From contig OZ316892.1 in the NCBI GenBank assembly GCA_973895155.1, positions 11,656,001-11,720,000 on the forward strand: a stretch of 64,000 bases of DNA, given 5' to 3'. Origin of the DNA: Marsupella aquatica (lineage: Eukaryota > Marchantiophyta). The notes beneath the pieces are model-generated. The model searched no databases. It had not been told where the DNA came from and saw only the letters and a program-made list of their open reading frames with translations. Below are positions 33,111 through 46,629 of the stretch, piece by piece; position 1 is the first letter of the stretch; the number at the start of each line of letters is the position of its first letter. A program made the translations under genes and the position numbers.

Positions 33111-36100
33111 ATGTCGGCGAGGTCGGCAGCAATGGCTGCCAGACGACTGGCAGATACCGTGTCCAGGGATATTGTGGAGGATATATACCGTTGCAGCTTT
33201 AAAAAACAGACAGGTGTGAGCCTCAAGTACATGATGGACTTCGGTGCTTTTCCTACGGTCAGAAATTTCCTCGTTTCAGCTCAGTTTCTGCACAAAGAGT
33301 TGCCTGTTAGATTGGCACATCGGGTCACCGAGCTCGAAAATTTACCGCACGGCCTGTCTACGAAGTCTCCAGTGTTGAAGGTATTTTATAGTGGCTCGTG
33401 ATCCCCCATGTCTAATTCTAAATTCCTCTCCACAAGCTACGTTCGCTCTTTTCTGCTCGGCATTTTTAATAGAATGAGGACTAGGATCATAGCAGGAGCT
33501 ATTTCTTAGTGAATATTTAAGGTTGCTATCGACTCGACTACCATTTGATTAGTGTCACTGTTGCCATCAAAAGCATGCATTATCAACCATGTATGCTGTC
33601 AGCAATGTACAACCCCGGATAAACAACTAACAGCTAATTAATTCTTGAGGTTGGTTCCCAGTCTTGACACAGATGCTGATGCTCTTCAGAGACTTGATGA
33701 ATTGTGTAGGATGTGGCATGAACGCAATGAATATGTATTTGCGCATGGCCTTCAAATGCATCATTGTCAATTATCAGTCAACTATCATTGGCAAAATATT
33801 GAAGGCTGTGGCGTATATTTATGAAGCTAATCTATCTATTTGCCATGGTTTTACTTTCTCACAGGTCCGGGACTGGTATGTCGATTCGTTCAAGGACTTG
33901 CGAAGCTTCGCAGATATCCGAGACTTGCATGATGAACTTCGCTTCACGAACCTTATCTATCAAATTAAAATGCGACACAACGATGTCATGCCAACCATGG
34001 CCATGGGTATCAACGAGTTGAAGGAGGACCTTGGGCGGAAGGTCGGATTGAACGAGCTTCCCGAGATACACCAGTTCCTCGATCGATTTTACATGTCCCG
34101 AATTGGTATCCGTATGCTCATTGGTATGCTTCTCAAGCCTGACTAATTTGAATGTTACCACATTAGCTATGTAAGATTGGTGCGACTTTTTTCCTATGGA
34201 CATCGCCGCACGGCAAGGGGACCCCAAAACTTGTAGTCTGAGGAACAGTTCGTGGCATGCAGGTCAACATGTCGCACTACATGAAAAGCATCCACCCCCT
34301 GGCTACATTGGCCTCATTTGCACGCAATTGTCACCGGTTGAAGTTGCCCAAAATGCAATTGATGATGCACGGTCGTCTTGCATGAGGACATATGGCAGTG
34401 CCCCTGAAGTTCATGTATATGGTGATCCCAACTTCAAGTTTGCGTAAGCAATTCCCCGTCTATCGCTGGTGATATTTTCGAAATGCTATCTTTTTGAAAG
34501 AAATATAATAGTGCGAAACCATTGCTGGACCGGGGTATTCGAAGTCTGAAGGATAGGTCCTCCTCAAGAATGTCTAGCAGGATGCTCCACCACGAAGTTG
34601 TGCCTAATTGCCTTGCTTGCTCTGGAGGATTTCCCTCTCTTCTTTCGGAAGATGTTATGTGGGATAGATTTCGGGTTAAGATGATTCTTCTTTAATGTGC
34701 AGTTATGTACCAACACATTTGCATCAAATGCTTTTTGAGTTGGTGAAGAATTCGCTGCGTGCCGTGCAAGAAAGGTTTCAGGATGATGACCGCGATTTTC
34801 CGCCGATTAGAGTGGTTGTCGCCGATGGACTGGAAGATGTTACCATAAAGGTGTGATGTTCGCAGTGAACACGCCAAACTATAGTAGACAGTTTTGCATT
34901 CAAAATGTGCTTGGTAGCATTGAGAGTTTACGTAAATTGTGGCTCACAAGGTTTGTTGCATTTTAGTCAGATATCCGATGAAGGAGGTGGCATTCCAAGA
35001 AGCGGGCTACCAAAAATTTGGACGTACTTGTACAGTACAGCAAAGAACCCCGCCGCTATTCAAGAACAACCAAACGTCATGGCTGGCTATGGTTATGGGT
35101 TGCCAATCTCTCGGCTCTATGCAAGATACTTCGGCGGAGATTTGCAGGTTATTTCGATGGAGGGTTATGGTGAGTTGCTTTTAATTCCCGTGGAACCAGT
35201 AAGAAAGAAATCCAAGAAATCTTCACTGGAATAGCTTTGGGTTTAAACAGTCATTATTTCTTTCTTGCGTTGCCTCTGTGCAGTCTGTGGGCCTTGATCT
35301 CTTTCTTTCTATTCTTTTCCGTTTCGATCCGAGTTCTGCATACGCATAGTCAGTGTGCAGAGAGTTGTGTTGGGCTATGAACGTGGCAGTCCCAAGTGTG
35401 AAATAGTGGGGCAATTAACATAAAATGCTCATCGAGCTGAAAGTTATAATTTTGGTTTGGGGGAGGTTAACTGGGGATACAGAGTAGAGCACGTGCAGCT
35501 GTAAAACAGTGTCATGATTGAAGAGGCCCAATGCTGGCTAGCCGATCCTGTTCTTGAGTCTAATTAGCTGACAAATAGTTCAGGCTTGGCCAAGCAATGA
35601 GCACGGTGTGGGGAAAAGGACTAAACCAAAAGGACCACAATACCAAGAAAAATGGTCGTCCTCGAAACACACTAGTTGCAGTTAGATTAGCGTGCGTGCG
35701 TGCGTGCCTAGCTACCAAATTGGGGACAAACTGCAATCTTTCCAGAAGAAATGCGCAGCGATGACGGTGCTGTCATCGCTGGGCTCGTTCCAGACTGGGA
35801 ACTCCTTCGATGTGATGATTGCCACTGGTTCCTATGGGCTCAAAAGTAGTTGATTTTGAAACTTTATTGCTTCTTACCACGTATAGTGAGGGAGCTCAGA
35901 ACAAACCCCTAGCTCTTGATATTATATGGGCTTGGATTTGAAAACCAATTTGACCGTATCCTTCTGAACCAGAAATTAAATCCCTGCATGTGCTAGATAA
36001 TCCGCATGTCCGTTTCTGCCCACTAATGTGTTGCGAGTATGAGATATCTGTAACGCATCTTTCTTCACACGCTGGATTGCTAAGCCATTTCTCGGTTGGA

Positions 36101-36167
36101 CGTTGCAGGCACGGACGCATACCTACATCTGAACAGACTCGGAAATGTTCAAGAGCCACTTCCTTAA
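33111..36167 (+). CDS. PDK: Pyruvate dehydrogenase kinase, mitochondrial
   Basis: Six exons with GT-AG borders: 33111-33380, 33865-34123, 34263-34443, 34703-34850, 34971-35169 and 36109-36167. They join in frame to 371 residues, the usual plant length of about 366-370. The N-terminal helical domain has KKQTGVSLKYMMDFG and SAQFLHKELPVRLAHR. It is followed by IHQFLDRFYMSRIGIRMLIG with the conserved His. The GHKL ATPase part has the N-box ELVKNSLRAV, DEGGGI, YLYSTAK and GYGYGLPISRLYARYFGGDL. The last tiny exon restores the plant C-terminus (GTDAYLHLNRLGN...EPLP). It phosphorylates E1-alpha of the mitochondrial pyruvate dehydrogenase complex and switches it off. The first ATG after the leader is used, in TTACATGTCG context. 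All catalytic motifs are intact. Confidence 0.95.
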
Positions 36168-37584
36168 CGTTTCTGTTCAAATGCGAACCCCATGCCAATG
36201 TGGGTTGTATGAAGTGCAGTGTCAGTGGAATTGGGAAAACACTGTTACTTTCTATTTATATATGAAACTTTATTTGTCGCCTCGAGTTCAACTCTGTCAT
36301 AGTATCGTACCACATTTTCTCTCCCCTGACAATCAATACATTTGAAGACTGTTTGGAGTTTGGATAATTCAGCGAACGGCATTGGAGCGTGTCTCTGAGA
36401 CATCAGTTTGTGGTCCCCTTCCCTGCAGCTCGCCCGCTCTGAAGGTGGTATCTGAATAGCACTATGAATTTAGAAAAGATCCAGATAAGGTCTTCCGGGG
36501 CTAAACATCCTCTGTAATAGATTCGGAGGGCTCATTTCTACAATATGGGCCTTCACCTCACATGACCGCTGGGAACAAGGCCCTGCTTGTCGATCTGTAC
36601 GCGAAGAACCCTACTGAGAGATAGCGAGAAAGCCTACACTATCGTGAATGCCGATTTGAAGCTGCTAATGAGCTTTGACAGTCCAGATCCAGGAGCTTCC
36701 CTTCGACTGAAGCTCCATGAGTGATTCCCATGTAAATTTTTAATTCTACACGAGATCAACAGAGATGTCGCATTCCGTGGGAGAGCTAGTCCGTTAGATT
36801 ATTATATAGGAGGCAACACTGTACAAGTGTATTCCGTGGAATACGGAATGCAGAGTAGTACCTATTTCAACGCCATGTCCTTGAACAAGGAAGAACAACG
36901 TCGAAGTAGTATTGCAATTTCCGAAGATTTCTCCCACTACATCTACACTCGCAAGAAGTCGAAGGTTCTGCTCTGGAAGTCACATATTTTTCAAAGCTTT
37001 CAGTAGTAAAGTCTCCAGAAGTGCGACGACGGAGTCAAATGCCGCACACCAAACGCCCAAACCTAACCGTTCCGAAATTGATGGCAACCAAGAAGGAAAC
37101 GCACCAGACGTCTTTTCTGATGAACGGGAATGATTCCTTTCACTACTGCGAGAATTTCATTTCAGTTGTGGAGTATTTTCACATGGGTCCCTTCATTTCG
37201 TGGAAATGCGAAAGTTCGCTAGGTGGATTCCCGCGACCCACGTTGTACGTGATAGTCTTAAACGCGCCGTTCCCGATTTCCCGGTCCTTTGCGTTCGTTT
37301 CATTATTATTTGCTCGAAGAATCAACGACAGGAAGCCGATGTGCCAGAGCCGCGTCCCGGGCCCATTTTAGGTTTCTGACTGTCACGTCTGCAATTCGTT
37401 TCGACCTAAGATCGACGGCCTGCGGCGGCCTTGGACAACGCTGCCTCGTAGGTCGACGGCGGCCGACTGTCCTCACTGCAGAATCCGAGGTCCGCGAGTA
37501 TGGACGCAAGTGCTCAGAAAGAAGCCGTCGAGCGGATCCGCATGCGTTGTTTCAGTTTTACGTCCCAACGAATGTTTCTTTCTA
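36168..37584. other. No supported gene
   Basis: The first part is PDK 3' flank. A GC-rich stretch at 37290-37570 resembles a gene leader ending in a short frame at 37500 that is cut by the MITE at 37585. No family is recognised. Confidence 0.4.
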
Positions 37585-38202
37585 GGGCGTCTCAAAAGCG
37601 TCTCAAAAGCGCCTCAAAGCTCTTCACAGTTATAGATATGGCTTTTGGCCATTTTGGCGACAAAAAAATGGCCATAGCTTTTTTTGCAGGGCGTAAGTTT
37701 GGTTTTGTGTTCACGAGTCTCTACAGTGACACTCATGGCATGCTATCAATTTTTATGGCAAAAAATTATGGATCCAAATTTTTTCTTCTCCGGAACCTTA
37801 CTAAGTTAAGGTCCATCAAATGTCACGCATGGCATACTACCAATTTTATGGCGAAAAATAGTTGCAGACGGAGTATAGAGAAACAATCGAACTTATCAAA
37901 ACATAGACTCACGTTCTAGCAAATGGCGATAAAGTTGGTGGACGAGCTCGAGAGGAGTCGAGGCCTTTAATTAAAACTGTATTGCATGCAGTAATACAGC
38001 AAAGGCTCCGGGTCCATGGATGATTAATGAAGCACTTCACACTCGCCAATCTATTACTGGGTTAACGCTTTTTTCTTTCCAACCATCTTTTTTGAATCGA
38101 AAAAGCGGCGTAAGTTTATAAAAAGTATGGATCCAAAAGTTTTCATGTTAGGAACCTCAACTACTAAATTAAGGCGCATGAAATTTTGAGGTTTGAGACC
38201 CC
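37585..38202. mobile_element. GGGTGTCTCAAA-family MITE, larger member
   Basis: The left end GGGCGTCTCAAA follows TA at 37583-37584. The right end GTTTGAGACCCC is followed by TTA. The interior repeats TATGGATCCAAA and TTAAGG-type phrases (near 37765 and 38125) that resemble the interior of the 13293-13730 element. It is non-autonomous. Confidence 0.45.
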
Positions 38203-38607
38203 TTATTTGAGTTCTAGTGGACCAGCTGTGTTTTTGAGGGTTGTTAATATCTCATTTTGGGGAAGGTGTGTGACTGACAAATTTTGAGTCTTAGAGCCAC
38301 CCACCTTGCATGTGAGAGACCTACAACAGATTGAGATTTACTGAGTTGGCACTCTTTTTTGTTGAGATACACAGTTCATGGTGAACAATCCAGTTAAAAA
38401 AACCCTCTTAAAGAAGTCACCAATTTGGGCAAAAATTTGTGAGCCTCATTATCCAGATTGTGAGGGTCATCTCCAAATTTATGGAGAGCTAACTTTCAGA
38501 AATTAATAGAGGAAAATTTGATAAGGAATATTTTTAGCATCTTCCTTCCCGCAAGCTGACATTTGCAGCCCTGGCAAAAACAAAACTTCAAACTATCTTG
38601 TGTATTA

Positions 38608-38919
38608 GGCTGTCTCAAATCTTCCATTTCCATCAACCATTGCAGGAAATTTTTGTCTACTGAAGCCCAACTTTCATGCAACCTTTACTCAAGGGTTTTT
38701 GATTTGAGACCCGTCACAACACCCCTCCGCAGGTGAACTCAACATCATCAAATATTTGAATTTGGTTGTGGGCCAATTTTTGGTGTGGATGCCGGTGCAC
38801 TGACCGCCTGAGTTAATGGCAGTAGCATTTTCCATGGAACCACAGGTTTCTAACCCAAGGCCTAGCCCGCAGCATTCCGGTGCCGTAAACCTGCACGGAG
38901 TAGCTGGTTTGAGACACCC
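38608..38919. mobile_element. GGGTGTCTCAAA-family MITE, 312 bp
   Basis: The left end GGCTGTCTCAAA and the right end TTTGAGACACCC are inverted repeats with a one-base mismatch. TA flanks both sides (38606-38607 and 38920-38921). An extra TTTGAGACCC end at about 38700 suggests an older, nested copy. Confidence 0.55.
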
Positions 38920-38921
38920 TA

Positions 38922-41217
38922 TTAGTTCTCCATACGGAAAAGGGGGGAAAACCAAGGATAACCCACTTTCCCTGGTGATGGTTTGGGTGTAATAGTAATC
39001 AGTTACTTTATGTCAGGAAGGATGAAAACCTACGGATGATGGATCGAATCCCTACAGAGTCAAAGGTGCTCTATAATAACGTTACCTTTGCATTTTACTC
39101 TTATCCAGAAGTTATTTATGGGATTTCTGCAGCGATTCGGGAAACAGACCATCCTAAAATGGAAATAGCACCAATCCTCTATGACACGTCTGTCATACAT
39201 GGAATCTTGGCTGCTCTGTGGAAAGGACTTGCGTGGCTCTTTGTGTGTTATCCTGGCAGTAAAACTATTTATTCGAGTCCAGACTTGCGTGGATATAGAG
39301 AATTAGAGATTTACTAGGTTGCCACTTCTTGTGGGTCAAAATAATATTTTCTCTCTTTTTTCAATTTGATTAGTATTTTGTTGTCTTTCTCCATCTTGGG
39401 TTAGGTAAACTAACTCAGGTTAGCTTGGAACAACCTGAAGATGGTCATGTTGCAACTCTTTTTGAATGAATGGGATGGTTGAGATCCTCTTGACCCTGAT
39501 TGGTTAGTTTGGCTACCGCCCTCCACCTTGGGGCGAGTCTCTTACCGTCATGCCATCTGAACCTGTCCCACTCCTGGTCAACTTTAATTTGTAATAGGAA
39601 GAGACCCACCCCAAGCTGGAGGGTGCCAAGGTGTGCAGGTTGGAATTGAGGGGACTTTCAGCTATCAGATGCAAATTCAACCACTGTTGGATGTTTTAAC
39701 CCGAGTTATTTTGCTTTGCTCTGGTTCAAAAAGATGGCGAAGTATTAAACTAAACGAGGGGCAAAAAATACTAGTACAGGGTGACTTGTGAGTCGTAACC
39801 ACATATGAGAGCTCATCTTTAGGTTTTTAAGCTTGCAATAAAAACTCCATTCAAGGTCAAAAAGGAAACGACTCAGATGGGTTAGGATGTGCGCTTGCAC
39901 AGAGTGATTTGTGAGTTGTAACCTCACATGGGAGTAACCTCATATGGGATACCCAAACACTCTTTGTACGGAATTCAAAAGTTTTTAAATTCTAAATCCA
40001 TATCATCCGAGTCATCTCATACCACAAGGTTATAAATCCTATGAGAGTAAAAGATTTGGGATGAGTGTCTCATCCCAGCTCATTTTGTGATTCTTCTAGT
40101 CTTCTAGATAGGAAAGAATGAAAAGGAGTATGAAAATCCCATAGTGCACAAGATTTAGAATGACGAGAAGTTAAAAAAAAACTGCTGAAAACCAATAACA
40201 ATAAGTGCCCCACCTCTAGTTTATGCATCCATTGCGTGGGTCCCAGATTATTTTTTAATAGTGTTCTTCTTATTCAGTTTACTGTTGACACAAATGTTTA
40301 AGGTATAGTTTTTATAGTTTCTCTATCGTAGTTGAAAAACTACCCCTATAATCCTGCTTAGAGGGAAGTTGGGTTATGGAAAACGAGCTTATCCTGCAGG
40401 GGCACAATATATTCCTGCATCCAAGATAAATGAAGCCTCCCTGAGATAACATTTCACTAAAAACCATTAATTTTGAATCCCAATTAATTGTGATAGTGGG
40501 CTTAGATAATGCCTTTCTTGTCAGGTGGCCAAAGGCACACCGAACTTAGGTTTGAATAGGCCCTCCTTTGAAAGTGATAGTGGGGCCTTTGATAAAACCA
40601 AAAGAAAAAACTATCTGAAGAATATAAAATAGCTCTTGAAGGAGTGCCAAAGCAACCGCTTTAACAAACACCTATGACAAGAAAGATACCCTCTTCCATA
40701 CATCAGCAACAATTCAACAATCTATACTATAAGCTGCTATGGAAGTCTACTATTCATGACCTACTCCATAAAATGAAGTCATAGGTTCTAATTTCTCTGG
40801 TAATAACAAACTTGGATATTTAGACATGCTTCTCAATAGGGACTGGCGTGGGAAATTCTAGGTAGTAGGGGCCCTTCATATGCATGCGCACTGGTATTCG
40901 AGCTACTACAATACACACACAAGGCGCACCACACCCCTCCCTTTTCATAGTCTGTTTACAAAATGTCATTCTGGTGGAAGTTTCCCTTACTTTTTTCATC
41001 ATGGTGACATTTTCTCATAATTATGAAATTGACCTATAGGCGTCCCTGCGCACCTTTCCCACGCCCAATCCGTCACTCCCTGCAACTCTCACACTCCTCA
41101 AACACCAGTTGCCAGGCCAACTTGCGGACTCTCCATAATGTCTGACCACCTGACCATCCACCTATGATAAGCAATTTTACTCAAGATCACTTACTATCTA
41201 AAATACCTGCCCCCAGG
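38922..41217. other. No gene seen
   Basis: About 2.3 kb of AT-rich intergenic DNA. ORFs are short and motif-free. Confidence 0.5.
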
Positions 41218-41280
41218 GCATCAAGCTACTAGGACATGGTTGTTTGATGATCAAGCTAGTAGGATATGGTTCTTTGATTG
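41218..41280 (+). repeat. 30-bp tandem duplication
   Basis: TCAAGCTA[CG]TAGGA[CT]ATGGTT occurs at 41221 and 41251. Confidence 0.7.
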
Positions 41281-41420
41281 ACTGGTGTCGTGTGCTCCTC
41301 TACCGTCCCCCCTCCCCCTCCCTGTCTTTCTTTTCTTTCCTCTGGATGCGCGTTGATTTGAGCCGTCGAGCCTCTCAATCGACGGCACACCCTATTTGTT
41401 GCCCCCAATACACAACAAAA

Positions 41421-41574
41421 CGATACAATTGGCAGCCAAACGATTTTGATCCCCGTTTTTTGAGAAATAAACGAAGGGAAAGGCCTTAATGAGGCCCGAT
41501 ACAATTGGCAGCCGAACGATTTTGATCCCCTTTGAGAAATAAACGAAGGGAAAGGCCTTAATTGAGGCCGCAGA
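41421..41574 (+). repeat. 76-bp tandem duplication
   Basis: CGATACAATTGGCAGCC starts copies at 41421 and 41497. Both end with GGGAAAGGCCTTAAT. It lies just upstream of the cold-shock gene leader. Confidence 0.75.
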
Positions 41575-41599
41575 GGAGGGCGACGAAATACCGCTGCAT

Positions 41600-43079
<1,480 letters not shown>

Positions 43080-44953
43080 AGCGCAGCCCTACTTCGTTGT
43101 TGTTCTGAGCCGAATCCCTTCGGTGGAGACTCGGCAGTCGTTGGAGGGAGCGCTGTTAGGCTCTTTGTGTTGATTGTAATAGTGGTTTTTGCAAGGCCTA
43201 GGTAAGATAGCCTGTGGGGTGGGCTGTAATGTAGTGCCCTAGAAAGTTCAGCGCATTTTCTGCCTCCGAACGTATTTTGCTGTTGTATCACTGGAGTTGA
43301 AAGTCAGCAATACTGAAGCGGTAGTGACTGTAAAGCTTCGCAGTAGACTCTTTTCGGCTCGAAAACTTCTCAGTAGGTTTTTTTGGTGGGTTTTGAAGTG
43401 AATTTCCGGAAAGGTGCAAATCACTTTTTTAAGTTGGAGGATGCCCATGCTCAATGGGTGTGTTTTACTTACTTGGTGGTTTGCCTGCCAAAACATGCCA
43501 TCGTCGCGATGTGCCTGTGGATCAGTAAGGATTGGAGGCTGGTAGGAATCGGAAGGGATGGAGGTGTTTGGGAAGGGTTTCCTATTTGTAATGGAGGTGG
43601 TGGGAGTTCTTTACTCAGCGTGAGAACGTGGCGTCCAAGCGGCTGGTCTCCTACTGTCTCACAGTGCAGTAACCAACCGTGTTTTCATTCTGCGCAGCGG
43701 ATTTGAAGTCTCATACCTTGTACTTGGAGTTATCGTGTCTGCATTGCATGCTAGCGATCACCTCCTCAAGACTTTTTGTAGTGTTCCACGGCAATTGCCG
43801 GGACTGATGCTAGTACCCTCTCGCGACTCATCTGTCTCCATGGTTTTGTTCCTCCTTCTGAAGTTTTCTTTTGGCGTAGGCCGGGGGGCTTGGTTGGCTG
43901 GCAGACCTCGCTACGACTGTGACTCTTGTCTTGCGTACTTGGTTGTCCCTCAACATGAGTGACATGCCCGGGAGACTTGCTTTTTTCGGTTGAGTTAGTT
44001 GCCAGTTTAGTTATTCTTGTAACTTTTGTTCTCACATCATCAATCTGATTGACATTCGGGACGGCATTGAAGCCTGTTCTGTGAATTGTCCTCAAGAACA
44101 TCCTCGTTTCATGTTTCCTACCCAGCTTGTCTCTCACATCAGCGGCTGGGCTTTTGACAACTATCTTGCATGGCACACTTGTGGCGTATGTTACTGCACT
44201 GCAATCGTTTTGCTAACTCGTCCGATTGAATACCTTGATCAGCAATACAAGCACCTGGCTGTCCGTGTGTAAAATGTTGCGGCGGGATTCTGAATTGTCG
44301 TTTCTCAGCAATAGTTTGTGACATCCTCGTCGTATTTGCAACGCATCTTGCGGTAGTTTGGTCGTTGCAGCTCGCGGCGTCCTTCAAACGTTTTACGCGA
44401 ATCTGTCTGTAGGATTTGAGCCGAGTTGCACTAGTCTTCTTAAACCCTATTTCACTGTACAGCTTATTTCGACTTAGAACGTGCGTGAAGTTCGTAATGG
44501 TGCACATCCGACAGTTTGCCCCCGTTTTTGACCGGACTGTCTGTCATCGATAGTGCCGTTCGAGACATTGTGCGCGCAACAGTTTTCTCAGTTGTGACCT
44601 CTAGACAGTTGGTGCAGACATCCTCCTCGCCCAGTCGAATGAGTACATTTGCATGCAACTCTCTGCACAACTGAAGCTGGCCATGCATATATTTTATCTG
44701 CTAACGAGAATGAAGGCCTGACGGAATAGTAACGGCTGAAGATAGGGGACCATAATTATGCGGAAGGTAGTGGACCTATAACCCTTGGAATTACAGCGGC
44801 GGGGATGTAAAACAGTGGAGAAAAACAAGGGCCGGGACACTTCAAGCACTTCAATGAACTCATGCAATCTCACCAAGTTAGCCAAAGACATCACGCGAAG
44901 AATTTATGAGTTTAACTACAAGCAGCTCCCTATCCGTGTGATCTGAAGCCCAT
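43080..44953. other. 3' flank of the cold-shock gene; no further gene seen
   Basis: The first few hundred bases are likely 3'UTR. Overlapping ORFs on both strands have no conserved motif. Confidence 0.45.
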
Positions 44954-45196
44954 CAACATTTTCCTGAGTCTTGTCACTAAACATCTTTCCCATATCTGCC
45001 TAACAGCTTGAATAGCGCAGTTGTGTTAGGAGTAGTGCTGTGCGCTTTCTTCAATCCCAATTGTCGCCGACCCAACAACATTTTCCTGAGTCTTGTCACT
45101 AACATCTTTGCCATATCTCCCTAACAGCTTGAATAGCGCAGTTGTGTGAGGAGCAGTGCTTTGCGCTTGCTCCAATCTCAATTGTCACCGACCTCA
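44954..45196 (+). repeat. 122-bp tandem duplication
   Basis: CAACATTTTCCTGAGTCTTG begins copies at 44954 and 45076. Both carry AACAGCTTGAATAGCGCAGT. Confidence 0.8.
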
Positions 45197-45509
45197 ATCG
45201 AGTTGCCAAATCCATTCATTGCGAGAACAATCTCTTGTCAGCTAGAGAGATTGGCAAAACCATGCCAAATGCTTCATCTGCTATGTAGTATAGGTGCCGA
45301 AAATACGAGGAGACAAGCATTAGCACTTAGCAGTGTTGGAAGGTGCGTGTTTCGAGGTTGTCACCTGTACAGCGGCGTTCCTTTCCTTACGGCGATCACA
45401 TCTATTATGATTCGCGGTTCTTTTTGTTGGGCGATCACTTTCTATCTTGGATCGAATGGGATCGGAGTAACATCCCTATGGCACATCTATTTTGATCCGA
45501 AAGTGCTTC

Positions 45510-46165
45510 AGTAGGGCTGCACATTTTGCTCAACATGGTTCTGTCAGCCAGTTGCCCAAAATCGCTCCTCATTATCTCAAAAGCTAACTGCTCATTATGA
45601 CCTCAAAAGAAAAATTGCTCAAACACACATCGGTCAGCAAATTGCTCACTATGATCGTAAACGCTAAAAGTGCTTACTATGGTAGTAAAAGCTAAATTGC
45701 TTAAACTTGGTTCTGTCTGCAATTGCCCAAATTGCTCATTATGATCTGAATAGCTAAACTGCTCAAACACAGTTCTGTCAGGAAATTGCTTATTATGATA
45801 GTTTAGGAGCTAAATTACTTACTATGTTCGTAATAGCTAAATCGCTTAAACATGGTTCTGTCAGCAAATGGAACAAATTGCTCCTTATCATCTCGAAAAT
45901 TAAATTGCTTATTATGATCGTAAATGCTAAATTTCTTAAACATGGTTGTGTCTGCAATTGCCCAAATTGCTCATTATGATCTGAAAAGCTAAATTGCTCC
46001 AACACTGTTCTGTCAGCAAATTGCTTATTATGATATTAAACGCGAAATTGCTTACTATGGTCGTAAAAGCTAAATTGCTTAAACATGGTTCTGTCAGGAC
46101 ATATCCGCAAACGTGATTCTGTCAGAACAAAAGCACATCTGCTCAAATGGGATTCTGTCAGCGTT
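45510..46165 (+). repeat. Minisatellite of TTGCT(C/T)A.. / TTCTGTCAG units
   Basis: Short blocks (AAATTGCTTA, TATGATC, TAAA[AT]GCTAAATTGCT, ACATGGTTCTGTCAGCAA) alternate about every 30 bp, with a higher-order period near 120-130 bp. Scattered extra units recur at 46715-46860. Non-coding. Confidence 0.75.
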
Positions 46166-46625
46166 CAGTTTGATGAATATTGTGGGGACATTTTATCATC
46201 CTTTGATCATTATCCTGCAGACTCTTCATCTAGCCCGAAGGGTTAAGATTCATTGTAGAAAAGAGCATTCAGTTTGATGAATACCTTGGGGAGGTTTTAT
46301 TTATCTTCAATGGGTGTGATCAGCTTTTTTATCATTATCTTGCAGACTCTTTATCTAGCTCGAAGGGTCAAGATCCATTGCAGAAAAGAGAACTCTCTAT
46401 CCAGCTTTAAGGGTTAAGATCCAGTGTAGAAAAGAGCATTCAGTTCGATCAATGGGAAGGCTTTATCTATCTTGAATGATTAAGATCAGCTTTTTTTATC
46501 ATTATCTTGGGGACCTTTATCTAGCTTGAAGGGTTGAGATCCATTGTAGAAAAGCTCAGCTTGAACATTATCTTGGGGAGGCTTTATCTAACTTGAAGGG
46601 TTTAAAATCCAATGTAGAAAGAAAC
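46157..46625 (+). repeat. ~110-bp degenerate tandem repeat
   Basis: Repeated order: GCATTCAGTT[TC]GAT, TTTTATC, ATTATCTTG, TTTATCTAGC, GAAGGGTTAAGATCCA and GTAGAAAAG. Four to five imperfect copies, adjoining the previous array. Confidence 0.7.
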
Positions 46626-46629
46626 AAAA

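Noticed and set aside
36912-37133. Mitochondrial-presequence-like frame (RSRRFCSG then FSSKVSRSA)
   Set aside because: It has no ATG in frame after an upstream stop, no splice partner I can identify and no recognisable domain.
37500-37584. Start-like frame MDASAQKEAVERIR next to a GC-rich leader
   Set aside because: Too short; it runs into the MITE and no continuation was found.
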